A stretch of 16,250 bases of DNA, from contig WQWP01000045.1 in NCBI GenBank assembly GCA_009787485.1, positions 1-16,250 of the forward strand. The letters run 5' to 3'. Below are positions 6,428-13,948 of this stretch, one piece after another. This DNA comes from Lentimicrobiaceae bacterium (GTDB lineage: Bacteria; Bacteroidota; Bacteroidia; Bacteroidales; WCHB1-69). The position numbers and the translations under genes were made by a program. The notes beneath the pieces were generated by a model, which searched no databases, was not told where the DNA came from, and was given only the letters and a program-made list of their open reading frames with translations. The first letter of the stretch is position 1. Each line of letters starts with the position of its first letter.

Positions 6428-7897
6428 CTATTTGATTGATATTGCATTAAACTTACATTTTTCGACACAAGCGCCACACTTGATACAGTTGGCTTGATTT
6501 ATTTCGTGCGGCATTTTCTTTTCGCCTTTGATGGCGCCTACCGGACACGCGCGCGCGCACGCCGTACAACCGATACAAAGGTCGGGGTTAATGATATAGC
6601 TCTTCAATGCTTTACATTGACCGGCCGGGCATTTTTTGTCAACCACGTGGTAAACGTATTCGCCCCAGAAATTTTCAATCGTAGATAGCACCGGGTTTGG
6701 AGAAGTTTGCCCCAAACCGCAAAGCGCCGTATCTTTAATTACTTTACTGAGATTTTTCAAATGGTCGAGGTCTTCCATCGTGCCTTTGCCTTCGGTAATT
6801 TTGTCTAATATTTCATATAAACGTTTGTTTCCGATGCGGCAAGGGGAGCATTTTCCGCAAGATTCTTCTACGGTAAAATCCAGGTAGAACTTGGCTACGG
6901 AAACCATACAGTCGTCTTCATCCATTACGATCATGCCGCCGGAGCCCATCATGGAGCCGGCATCAATCAAGTTGTCGTAATCAATGGGCGTATCCAAAAA
7001 TTTCTCGGTTAAGCAACCGCCTGAAGGGCCACCGGTTTGTACCGCTTTAAATTTTCTATCGTCTTTAATGCCGCCGCCAATTTCGTAAATTACTTCGCGA
7101 AGCGTGATGCCCATGGGCACTTCAATCAGCCCCACGTTATCAATTTTTCCGGCTAATGCAAATACTTTGGTACCTTTCGATTTTTCGGTTCCTATGGAGG
7201 CAAACCATTCCCAGCCTTTCAAAATAATGACGGGAATATTGGCAAATGTTTCCACGTTATTCACGTTGGTCGGTTTTCCCAAATAGCCCGACTGTGCGGG
7301 GAACGGCGGTTTGAATGTAGGCTCGCCGCGATCGCCTTCCATAGAGTGAATCAGTGCGGTTTCTTCTCCGCAAACGAATGCTCCGGCGCCGTAGCGCAAC
7401 TCAATGTCGAAATTGAAACCCAAACCGAAAATATTTCTACCCAACAAACCGGCTTCTTCCGCTTGTTTAATTGCGATTAACAGGCGTTCAATTGCCAGCG
7501 GATATTCGGCACGGATATAGATCAAGCCTTTGGATGCGCCGATGCAAAAACCGTTGATCGCCATAGCTTCTAAGATGGAGTGCGGATCGCCTTCCAAAAT
7601 GGAGCGATCCATAAATGCGCCGGGGTCGCCCTCATCGGCATTGCATACCACATATTTTTGGTCTGCATGATTTTTGCTGGCAATTTCCCATTTTAATCCT
7701 GTGGGAAAGCCGCCGCCGCCACGACCGCGAAGGCCCGACTTCTTAATGACGTCAATAGTAGCTTGCGGGTCATTGGTTTCCAACACGGAGGCTAAAGCGG
7801 CATACCCGCTGTGTGCGATATAATCTTCTATATTTTCGGGGTTAATGAACCCGCAGTTGCGCAATGCAATACGTAATTGTTTCTTATTATTTTCCAT
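6428..7897 (-). CDS. hydB: [FeFe] hydrogenase HydB subunit (NuoF-like, NAD/FMN-binding)
   Basis: A 489-residue NuoF-family subunit that binds FMN and NAD(H) and is the proposed bifurcation site of HydABC hydrogenases. Visible: the glycine-rich NADH/FMN loop (RGRGGGGFPTGLKW, 57-70), CNADEGDPGAF (85-95), the FMN-site segment YGAGAFVCGEETALI (169-183), the [4Fe-4S] motif ESCGKCSPC plus a later cysteine (C347, C350, C353, C393), and a C-terminal 2x[4Fe-4S] ferredoxin domain (C441, C444, C447, C451; C471, C474, C477, C481). The C-terminal ferredoxin distinguishes it from complex I NuoF and fits HydB. It lacks the N-terminal thioredoxin-like [2Fe-2S] domain that Thermotoga HydB carries; the small gene 15 nt upstream seems to supply it as a separate chain. 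The gene is 14 nt before hydA. Confidence 0.95.
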   Translation of the reverse strand: MENNKKQLRIALRNCGFINPENIEDYIAHSGYAALASVLETNDPQATIDVIKKSGLRGRGGGGFPTGLKWEIASKNHADQKYVVCNADEGDPGAFMDRSILEGDPHSILEAMAINGFCIGASKGLIYIRAEYPLAIERLLIAIKQAEEAGLLGRNIFGLGFNFDIELRYGAGAFVCGEETALIHSMEGDRGEPTFKPPFPAQSGYLGKPTNVNNVETFANIPVIILKGWEWFASIGTEKSKGTKVFALAGKIDNVGLIEVPMGITLREVIYEIGGGIKDDRKFKAVQTGGPSGGCLTEKFLDTPIDYDNLIDAGSMMGSGGMIVMDEDDCMVSVAKFYLDFTVEESCGKCSPCRIGNKRLYEILDKITEGKGTMEDLDHLKNLSKVIKDTALCGLGQTSPNPVLSTIENFWGEYVYHVVDKKCPAGQCKALKSYIINPDLCIGCTACARACPVGAIKGEKKMPHEINQANCIKCGACVEKCKFNAISIK

Positions 7898-7912
7898 AGA
7901 GCGTGTTATGAT

Positions 7913-8308
7913 TTATAGTTCAACTTTTTCGTAATTTATAGGGATAACACCGGGTAACATTTCGTTTCCGGCTAAATATTTCTCTACTAATTCTTCTGCT
8001 TTCAGCGGCGTAACGTAGCCGAACACCACCGGTTCTTGCCCGGGTTTGGTAACCTCTACGGTAGGCTCTGCATAACAGTAACTCATACAGCCGGTTTGCG
8101 TAACCTCAACGGGGATATTCCGTTTTTTCGCTTCATTCATAATGATTTCCATTACCTGCTTAGCTCCGGAAGCAATTCCGCAGGTAGCCATCGCCACTTT
8201 TACCCGAATTAAATTTTCATTGTTTTCGCCTTGTTCGCGAAGTTGAAGAGAGGATTGAAGTTCTTCTCTTTTTTTCTTCAAATCCGCTAATGATTTAATT
8301 TTTTCCAT
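7913..8308 (-). CDS. Thioredoxin-fold [2Fe-2S] ferredoxin subunit of the hydrogenase
   Basis: A 131-residue protein and the first gene of the hydrogenase operon. After a charged helix (residues 1-30) comes a thioredoxin-like ferredoxin domain: VKVAMATCGIASGAK (37-50), TQTGCMSYCYAEPTVEV (70-86), and a C-terminal VTPLKAEELVEKYL. It corresponds to the N-terminal [2Fe-2S] domain fused to HydB in other bacteria, here as its own chain ending 15 nt before hydB. Only three cysteines are present (C43, C74, C78); the position of the second ligand in the usual CxxxxC pair is G48. So either the cluster has a non-cysteine ligand or this family uses another arrangement. The role as an electron relay next to HydB is inferred from fold and position. 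Confidence 0.85.
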   Translation of the reverse strand: MEKIKSLADLKKKREELQSSLQLREQGENNENLIRVKVAMATCGIASGAKQVMEIIMNEAKKRNIPVEVTQTGCMSYCYAEPTVEVTKPGQEPVVFGYVTPLKAEELVEKYLAGNEMLPGVIPINYEKVEL

Positions 8309-8374
8309 GTTAAAATTTGTTGTTATTATGTTGATTAATAAATATTTATTTTGCTAATTGTAGGTATAAGAAAA

Positions 8375-8391
8375 GCCCTCTTTGGGAGGGC
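8375..8391 (-). terminator. GC hairpin plus T-tract in the hydrogenase leader
   Basis: On the minus strand GCCCTC and GAGGGC form a 6-bp stem around CCAAA, followed by TTTTCTT (8374-8368). It is terminator-shaped and points toward the hydrogenase operon, 66 nt before the first start codon. It begins 2 nt after the last base of the -7 element, so a transcript started there might contain only part of it. It could be an attenuator, an mRNA 5' stabiliser, or the terminator of an unseen antisense transcript. Confidence 0.4.
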
Positions 8392-8392
8392 G

Positions 8393-8400
8393 CAAATGTA
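8393..8400 (-). promoter_or_regulatory. Bacteroidota-type -7 element for the hydrogenase operon
   Basis: TACATTTG on the minus strand is an exact match to TAnnTTTG. It lies about 85 nt upstream of the first hydrogenase gene. I see no TTTG at the canonical -33 spacing. The leader is long (about 75-80 nt). Confidence 0.5.
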
Positions 8401-8442
8401 TATAAAACTTTAATATAATAATATTAAAAACGCTCATTTCAC

Positions 8443-8461
8443 TTTTCAATTTTATTGAAAA
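8443..8461. promoter_or_regulatory. Inverted repeat between the hydrogenase and porT-like genes
   Basis: TTTTCAA and TTGAAAA form a perfect 7-bp dyad around TTTTA in the divergent intergenic region (8309-8511). It lies upstream of the hydrogenase -7 element and 50 nt before the porT-like start. It could be an operator for either side, or a chance AT-rich dyad. Confidence 0.3.
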
Positions 8462-8511
8462 AATAATATTACCCGACATTCTGCGTTATGTTAATTCATT
8501 GAAAAACAGCA

Positions 8512-9354
8512 ATGCGGCGAAGCATCTTTTTATTGGCATCTTTATTATTGATTTGCAGCATTTCATTTGCACAAGAGTCTCGTTTTGGAGTGCCCAATCT
8601 GGTGGCCTACGATAAAGAGCGTTTTCATTGGGGATTTTCGTTGGGAATAAACATTGTGGATGTTAATTTGAAAACAAGATCAAATTATGAATATCCGAAC
8701 AACATCTCTCCCATTGATTCGATAAGGGTAATGCAAATATACTCTAAAGCTACTCCGGCTTTTAACGTGGGCATTGTAGCCAACATGCGGTTAGGCGAGT
8801 ACTTCGACTTACGCTTTATTCCCAGTTTTTCTATTGCTCATGATATTGATTTATACTATCAATTTTCCCACCCCTTACCTGATCCTAATCCTACGAGCAA
8901 CGGTGTGCCAACCGATTTGATATTAAGAAAGATAGAATGTCATTACATCAACTTGCCTTTATTCATCAAGTTTAAATCTTCACGCATGCACAATGTGCGT
9001 TTGTACGCAATTGCCGGCGGACAAATCGGCTTGAATATGATAAGTTCCCGAAACAACAAAATACGCGTTTCAACTTCTGAAAATTATTTGTCAGATAAAA
9101 TGAAAATTGAAAATGTTCCCATCATTAAGCCTTACGACGTGCAGGTTAAGGGTGGCGTTGGATTCGATTTTTATACCACCTATTTTAAATTTTCAACAGA
9201 ATTTAAAGTAACATTTGGAGTAATGAATATGTTGGAAAATGAAAAAGGGATTAAAGACAAAGAGAATATTGATCATTATTTAACAAGCCCTATTTACACA
9301 GGATTGCAAAGTTTAAAATCTAAAACTTTTTCCATTTCGTTTATTATTGAATAA
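8512..9354 (+). CDS. porT: PorT-like outer-membrane protein (type IX secretion)
   Basis: A 280-residue outer-membrane beta-barrel candidate. A signal peptide is clear (MRRSIFLLASLLLICSISFA, cleavage after A20). The mature part has the PorT-family pattern: FHWGFSLGINI (residues 38-48), PAFNVGIVANMRLGEYFDLRFIPSFS (81-106), then IECHYINLPLFIKFKSSRMHNVRLYAIAGG, and a final aromatic strand (KTFSISFIIE). PorT is an envelope component needed for T9SS export in Porphyromonas and relatives. No other T9SS gene is in the window; the stump at 11066-11317 would be of a possible secreted protein. The start has a short A-rich leader (GAAAAACAGCA) and no good Shine-Dalgarno. It lies 21 nt before the PLP-enzyme gene. 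A general outer-membrane-beta-barrel family protein is the alternative. Confidence 0.72.
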   Translation: MRRSIFLLASLLLICSISFAQESRFGVPNLVAYDKERFHWGFSLGINIVDVNLKTRSNYEYPNNISPIDSIRVMQIYSKATPAFNVGIVANMRLGEYFDLRFIPSFSIAHDIDLYYQFSHPLPDPNPTSNGVPTDLILRKIECHYINLPLFIKFKSSRMHNVRLYAIAGGQIGLNMISSRNNKIRVSTSENYLSDKMKIENVPIIKPYDVQVKGGVGFDFYTTYFKFSTEFKVTFGVMNMLENEKGIKDKENIDHYLTSPIYTGLQSLKSKTFSISFIIE

Positions 9355-9375
9355 CATTAAACCATATAAGAATTT

Positions 9376-10557
9376 ATGAAAGACAATTTACGCTTTGACA
9401 CTATTTTAATTCACGGTTCCGATGTAGAGGAGCCTTTTGGCGCAGCAGTTACGCCTATTTATCAGGTAAGTACTTTTAAATTTAAAAATGCGGCGCACGG
9501 TGCGGCTTGTTTTGCCGGCGAAGACCCCGGGTTTATTTATACACGTATCGGCAATCCCACGATCAGCGCTTTAGAGAAAACTTTAGCGAAATTGGAAAAT
9601 GCCGCCAAATGTGTGGTAACCTCCAGCGGAATGGCCGCTGTAAACACCGTTTATATGTCGTTTTTAAGCGCAGGAGATCACATCGTTTCCACTGCTGCCG
9701 TATATGGGCCTTCGCGCGTGGTCATCGAAAAATATTGGTCGCGTTTTGGCATACAATACAGCTACATTGACACTACTGATGTTGAGAACATTAAAAAAGC
9801 CATTCGCCCTAATACGAAAATGCTTTATCTTGAGACTCCTACAAACCCAACCATTGCCATTACGGATTTAAAAGCAGCGGCAGAGATTGCACATCAACAT
9901 AATATTGTGGTCGTAGTGGACAACACTTTTTGTTCGCCTATATTGCAACGTCCGTTAGATTTGGGCGTTGATGTGGTACTTCATTCCATGACAAAATTCA
10001 TTAACGGACATGCCGATATTGTTGCCGGCGCCATTATGTCGAAAACAGAAGCATTAGACAAAATTATTCGTCCAACCATGGTGAATATGGGATGCAACAT
10101 GGATCCTACACAAGCATATATGGTAATTCGTGGGGTAAAAACATTATCTTTACGTGTTAAAAAGCAACAGGAAAACGCGCAAATTATCGCCGAGTGGCTG
10201 GAAAAACATCCGGCCGTAGCCTCTGTGGCTTACCCTGGCTTACCTTCACACCCTCAATATGAGTTAGGCAAAAAACAAATGGACGGCCCCGGATCGCTCA
10301 TTAGCTTTGAATTGAAAGGCGGCCACGTAGCAGGCGAAAAGTTAATGAATAATATTCAATTGGTGATGTTAGCTGTTTCATTGGGCGGCGTGGAATCATT
10401 AATGTCGCATCCAGCTTCCATGACCCACTCGAAAATGACGAAGGAATCGCGATTGGAGGGCGGCATTACCGACGGTTTGGTGCGCTTCGCCGTGGGCATC
10501 GAAGACGTGAACGATATTATTGCAGATTTGGATCAAGCATTACGTAAGTGTATATAA
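9376..10557 (+). CDS. PLP-dependent sulfur amino-acid lyase (methionine gamma-lyase/cystathionine lyase family)
   Basis: A 393-residue member of the Cys/Met metabolism PLP enzymes, cytosolic and probably tetrameric. Seen: YTRIGNPT (55-62; the Arg binds the neighbouring subunit's PLP phosphate), SSGMAA (84-88), the stacking tyrosine Y110, VDNTF with D182 (PLP N1), the Schiff-base lysine K207 in LHSMTKFINGHAD, SLGGVESL (335-342) and R370 for the substrate carboxylate. The family splits methionine, cystathionine or homocysteine to 2-oxoacids. Methionine gamma-lyases typically carry a cysteine two residues after the stacking tyrosine (Pseudomonas Cys116); here it is P112, so the exact substrate is open. 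It follows the porT-like gene by 21 nt and overlaps the next gene by 10 nt, suggesting co-transcription. Confidence 0.87.
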   Translation: MKDNLRFDTILIHGSDVEEPFGAAVTPIYQVSTFKFKNAAHGAACFAGEDPGFIYTRIGNPTISALEKTLAKLENAAKCVVTSSGMAAVNTVYMSFLSAGDHIVSTAAVYGPSRVVIEKYWSRFGIQYSYIDTTDVENIKKAIRPNTKMLYLETPTNPTIAITDLKAAAEIAHQHNIVVVVDNTFCSPILQRPLDLGVDVVLHSMTKFINGHADIVAGAIMSKTEALDKIIRPTMVNMGCNMDPTQAYMVIRGVKTLSLRVKKQQENAQIIAEWLEKHPAVASVAYPGLPSHPQYELGKKQMDGPGSLISFELKGGHVAGEKLMNNIQLVMLAVSLGGVESLMSHPASMTHSKMTKESRLEGGITDGLVRFAVGIEDVNDIIADLDQALRKCI

Positions 10558-11147
10558 ACAAAGAACTTTTCCTGGATTTTCTTAAAGAACGTGAAGTAAC
10601 ATGGTTGGGCGTTGATTTCTCAAAAGCTACTTTTACTAAAAAAGGATTTGTAATGCCCAACGATGTCTTGCAACTCTATTTTAATGAATGGAATGCGTTG
10701 ATCATTTCCGACCAAAAAAAATATGATGTGCGCGTATCTTTCAGAAAACCGGTGGTTCACTTTGATTTATCATTCGTAAAAAAACAAAACAAACTTTATA
10801 AAGGAGACATGCCTATTCGGGAATTTGTACGCATGGAAAATCTTTTAAATGAAGATATTATAACTAAATATATGCGCCTTGCTGCACTTCCCAATCTTTC
10901 TAAATATGCCTTACTTTTTATTGTTGAATCATTCGATAATACCATAAAAAAAGGCTCTGTTTGGGTAGTGGTGCTTAAAAACGACACAAAAGAATTAGTA
11001 CTTTGCGAAAAATTCATAGAATCGCCCAGCGGATTTAATATTAAATCTTATTGGGCGCGTATTTTCTACAATATATTTTTCAATATTAGTAAGACGGCGT
11101 ATGTGCGATGGGAACATCTCGTTAAAGATGAAGTAGTTATACTGTAA
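10548..11147 (+). CDS. Conserved-looking protein of unknown function
   Basis: A 199-residue soluble protein without signal peptide or membrane segment. It starts with GTG (10548-10550), overlapping the previous gene by 10 nt; no in-frame ATG lies near, so the overlap start is the best choice. Visible features are REVTWLGVDFSKATF near the N-terminus, EWNALIISDQKKYDVRVSFRKPVV (49-72), an alternating-strand segment ALLFIVESF...GSVWVVVLKND (122-145), and a C-terminus with GFNIKSYWARIFYNIFF. I recall similar hypothetical proteins in Bacteroidota but know no function. Translational overlap with the PLP enzyme suggests shared expression, not necessarily shared function. Codon use looks like the neighbours. 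Confidence 0.75.
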   Translation: MYINKELFLDFLKEREVTWLGVDFSKATFTKKGFVMPNDVLQLYFNEWNALIISDQKKYDVRVSFRKPVVHFDLSFVKKQNKLYKGDMPIREFVRMENLLNEDIITKYMRLAALPNLSKYALLFIVESFDNTIKKGSVWVVVLKNDTKELVLCEKFIESPSGFNIKSYWARIFYNIFFNISKTAYVRWEHLVKDEVVIL

Positions 11148-11317
11148 TCTCCCCTCTCAACGAAACCCCCATAAACAGGTTGAATTTCTCCTTCAACAGG
11201 TATCACCGTCATCCCATTTTCCCCAAAAGTTGGGTCAAGGGTAACGGGCTGGGCGCAAATGTTGGTTGCAAGGAGGGTTGCAACAATGAGGAGGGTGAAG
11301 GTTTTTGATGTTTTCAT
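11066..11317 (-). pseudogene. N-terminal stump of a delta-60-repeat type secreted protein
   Basis: From an ATG at 11317 the minus strand encodes an excellent signal peptide (MKTSKTFTLLIVATLLATNICA, then Q) followed by LDPTFGENGMTVIPVEGEIQ. LDPTFG-x-NG is the opening motif of delta-60/DUF5122 repeats, which normally belong to proteins of many hundreds of residues. After about residue 47 the reading (RGDYSITTSSLTRCSHRTYAVL) looks like antisense of the convergent gene ending at 11147, and the frame stops at 11066. The gene therefore seems truncated at its 3' part, leaving about 50 genuine codons. A promoter-like GATTTTTG lies just upstream. An alternative is a genuine short secreted peptide. Confidence 0.5.
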
Positions 11318-11408
11318 AATAAAAATAGTTTTGGCAAAAATCAAAAAATAAATAAATTAGTTAAGCCAATTTTATGTTTTTTTTTATAGCATAGTTTTAA
11401 ATATAATA

Positions 11409-11416
11409 TATTTTTG
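11409..11416 (+). promoter_or_regulatory. topA: Bacteroidota-type -7 element for topA
   Basis: TATTTTTG fits TAnnTTTG and lies about 44 nt before the topA ATG. The surrounding TATATTTTTGCCGCC (11407-11421) is identical over 15 nt to the rpsJ promoter region, which supports both being real. No clear -33 TTTG is seen. Confidence 0.55.
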
Positions 11417-11459
11417 CCGCCAAATTTTTCAAAACTTAATTCACCTAAAATTGTACTAT

Positions 11460-13946
11460 ATGAGCAAAAGCTTAATCATTGTTGAGTCGCCTGCAAAAGC
11501 AAAAACTATTCAAAAGTTTATTGGCAAAGAGTACGAAGTCGTATCCAGCAAGGGACATGTGCGCGACCTCCCCGAAAAAGATTTGGGAATCAGCGTTCAT
11601 AAGAATTTTGAACCTCACTATGAGGTGATGTCGGATAAAAAGAAATTGATTGCCGACATCAAAAAGATGGCGCATGAAGCCGATGAAGTGCTGTTAGCTA
11701 CCGATGATGACCGCGAGGGCGAAGCCATTTCGTGGCATATCATGGAAGCAGCAGATATTCCTGCAGAGAAAACGAAACGCATTATATTTCATGAAATTAC
11801 AAAGAAAGCGATTGAACATGCTTTGTCGCATCCGCGAGGGTTGGACATTGACTTAGTGCATGCCCAACAAGCCCGCAGAATTTTAGATCGCTTAGTGGGA
11901 TTTGAGCTTTCGCCCGTGCTGTGGCGCAAAGTAAAACCGCAACTTTCTGCCGGCCGCGTGCAATCGGTAGCCGTGAAACTAATTGTGGAACGCGAACGTG
12001 AAGTGAGTCATTTTCAATCCACTTCAAACTTTAGAGTGGTGGCACAGTTTCAATCGGAACAAAATAAGAAAAATGAATTAACGGCAGAGTTAAATAAAAG
12101 ATTTGATACGAAAGAAGAAGCGCAAGCATTTTTGAGCGATTGTAAAGATGCGACTTTTTCAGTGGCATCTGTTGAAAAAAATCCGGGGAAAAAATCGCCG
12201 GCGCCCCCTTTTACCACTTCTACGTTGCAACAGGAAGCCGCAAGAAAATTGGGATTTTCGGTTACAAAAACGATGGTAATTGCACAACAACTTTACGAAG
12301 CCGGTTACATTACCTATATGCGTACCGATTCGGTGAATCTTTCCGATTTGGCGCTCACATCTGCAAAACAGGAAATTGAAAAACTGTATGGCAAAGAATA
12401 TTCAAAAACACGCCAATATGTAACCAAAACACGCGGGGCGCAGGAAGCACACGAAGCCATTCGTCCTACAGCCTTCGAAAATGAAACAGTTCCGGGCGAC
12501 ACATTTGCCAAACGTTTATACGACCTGATTTGGAAACGCACTATCGCATCTCAAATGAGCGATGCACTTACGGAGAGAACGGTCATTAATATTCCGATTT
12601 CCAATCGGGAAGAAAAATTTGTGGCAACCGGAGAAGTTATCCTTTTTCAAGGTTTTTTAAAAGTGTATTTTGAATCGCATGATGAAGAAAAAGATGAAAT
12701 TTCCGGCGTCATTGCGCCCGTTATTCAAGGCGAAAGGTTGCACGCATTAGAGATCAAAGCTACCCAAAAGTTTGCGCAACCACCGGCACGTTTCACCGAA
12801 GCCAGCTTGGTGAAAAGATTGGAAGAATTGGGCATAGGACGCCCCTCTACGTATGCGCCCACCATCTCTACCATTCAAAAAAGAGAATATGTCATCAAAG
12901 AAAATCGTTTGGGCAAGGAACGCAGTTTTACTCAATTATCATTGAAAAACAACGAGATAAAAGAAACCCTATTGAAAGAAAAATATGGCGCTGAAAAAGA
13001 TAAGTTATTTCCCACCGACATTGGCATTGTGGTGAATGAATATCTGCAAAATAATTTCGAAAATATTATGGACTACGGCTTTACGGCGCAAGTAGAAAAA
13101 GAGTTCGACGATATTGCGGAAGGCGAGATGACCTGGCAAAAAATGCTGCATCATTTCTATAAAGGATTTCATGATTCTATTGAAACCGCGATTACGCGCT
13201 CGCAAAAAGCAAGCGGAGAGCGTATGTTGGGACAAGATAGCGCAGGCAAAAACGTGTACGCCAAATTAGGCAAATACGGACCTATGGTGCAACTTGGTGA
13301 TAATTACGAAGATAGAAAAGCCAAATATGCTCGCATGAAAAAAAGCCAATCCATTGAGTCTATTACATTGGAAGAAGCATTAGAACTTTTTAAACTTCCT
13401 AAAATGCTGGGAACTTACAATAACCATGAGGTTGTAGTAGGCATGGGACGTTTTGGAGCCTACATTAAGTTTGAAGATCAATACGTTACCATTCCCAAGG
13501 AGTTAGACCCTTTAGAGGTTGAACTTGACATCGCACGGAAGCTCATTGATGATAAAGCCAAACAAAACGAAACGCGCGCCCCACGTTTACTGGGAAAATA
13601 TAATGATAATGAAGTATTTATAGTGGTAGGTAGATATGGCCCGTATATTAAATATAACGGCCAAAATATTACTTTGGAAAGAGGAGCCAATGCCGCTACT
13701 ATAACATTGGAGGAAGCCATTCAACATATTTCCGGCGTAGGCGCCAAAAATGTGTTGATGAATTTTCCGGAAGATGAAAAGATTAAAGTGATGAATGGAA
13801 GATACGGTGCTTACATTACAAACGGTACGGATAATTTTAAAATTCCGAAAGGAATAGCGCCCAATCACCTTACTTGGCAGGACGTTTCGCAAATTATTTC
13901 ACAATCTGCGCCGACTGCAAAAAAACGTTTCATCAGAAAAAAATAA
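11460..13946 (+). CDS. topA: DNA topoisomerase I (type IA)
   Basis: An 828-residue enzyme that relaxes negative supercoils by transient single-strand breaks. The start is the ATG at 11460 (MSKSLIIVESPAKAKTIQKF); an upstream TTG at 11451 adds only three residues. The TOPRIM domain (1-115) holds E9 and the acidic DDDREGE (82-88). Strand-passage domains contain QQARRILDRLVGFELSP (136-152) and SAGRVQSVAVKLI. The catalytic tyrosine is Y286 in GYITYMRTDS. ELGIGRPSTYAPTISTIQKR follows. Instead of zinc fingers the C-terminus has three or four topoisomerase C-terminal repeats with the GRFGAYIKF / GRYGPYIKY / GRYGAYITN pattern, then a lysine/arginine-rich tail (AKKRFIRKK). It is followed after 2 nt by the arginase-like gene, so they are probably co-transcribed. 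Confidence 0.98.
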   Translation: MSKSLIIVESPAKAKTIQKFIGKEYEVVSSKGHVRDLPEKDLGISVHKNFEPHYEVMSDKKKLIADIKKMAHEADEVLLATDDDREGEAISWHIMEAADIPAEKTKRIIFHEITKKAIEHALSHPRGLDIDLVHAQQARRILDRLVGFELSPVLWRKVKPQLSAGRVQSVAVKLIVEREREVSHFQSTSNFRVVAQFQSEQNKKNELTAELNKRFDTKEEAQAFLSDCKDATFSVASVEKNPGKKSPAPPFTTSTLQQEAARKLGFSVTKTMVIAQQLYEAGYITYMRTDSVNLSDLALTSAKQEIEKLYGKEYSKTRQYVTKTRGAQEAHEAIRPTAFENETVPGDTFAKRLYDLIWKRTIASQMSDALTERTVINIPISNREEKFVATGEVILFQGFLKVYFESHDEEKDEISGVIAPVIQGERLHALEIKATQKFAQPPARFTEASLVKRLEELGIGRPSTYAPTISTIQKREYVIKENRLGKERSFTQLSLKNNEIKETLLKEKYGAEKDKLFPTDIGIVVNEYLQNNFENIMDYGFTAQVEKEFDDIAEGEMTWQKMLHHFYKGFHDSIETAITRSQKASGERMLGQDSAGKNVYAKLGKYGPMVQLGDNYEDRKAKYARMKKSQSIESITLEEALELFKLPKMLGTYNNHEVVVGMGRFGAYIKFEDQYVTIPKELDPLEVELDIARKLIDDKAKQNETRAPRLLGKYNDNEVFIVVGRYGPYIKYNGQNITLERGANAATITLEEAIQHISGVGAKNVLMNFPEDEKIKVMNGRYGAYITNGTDNFKIPKGIAPNHLTWQDVSQIISQSAPTAKKRFIRKK

Positions 13947-13948
13947 TA

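Noticed and set aside
13874..13948. Longer N-terminus for the arginase-like protein, inside topA
   Set aside because: The extra 25 residues read the topA tail in another frame, and the ATG at 13949 gives the conserved MELLPFFEPV start.
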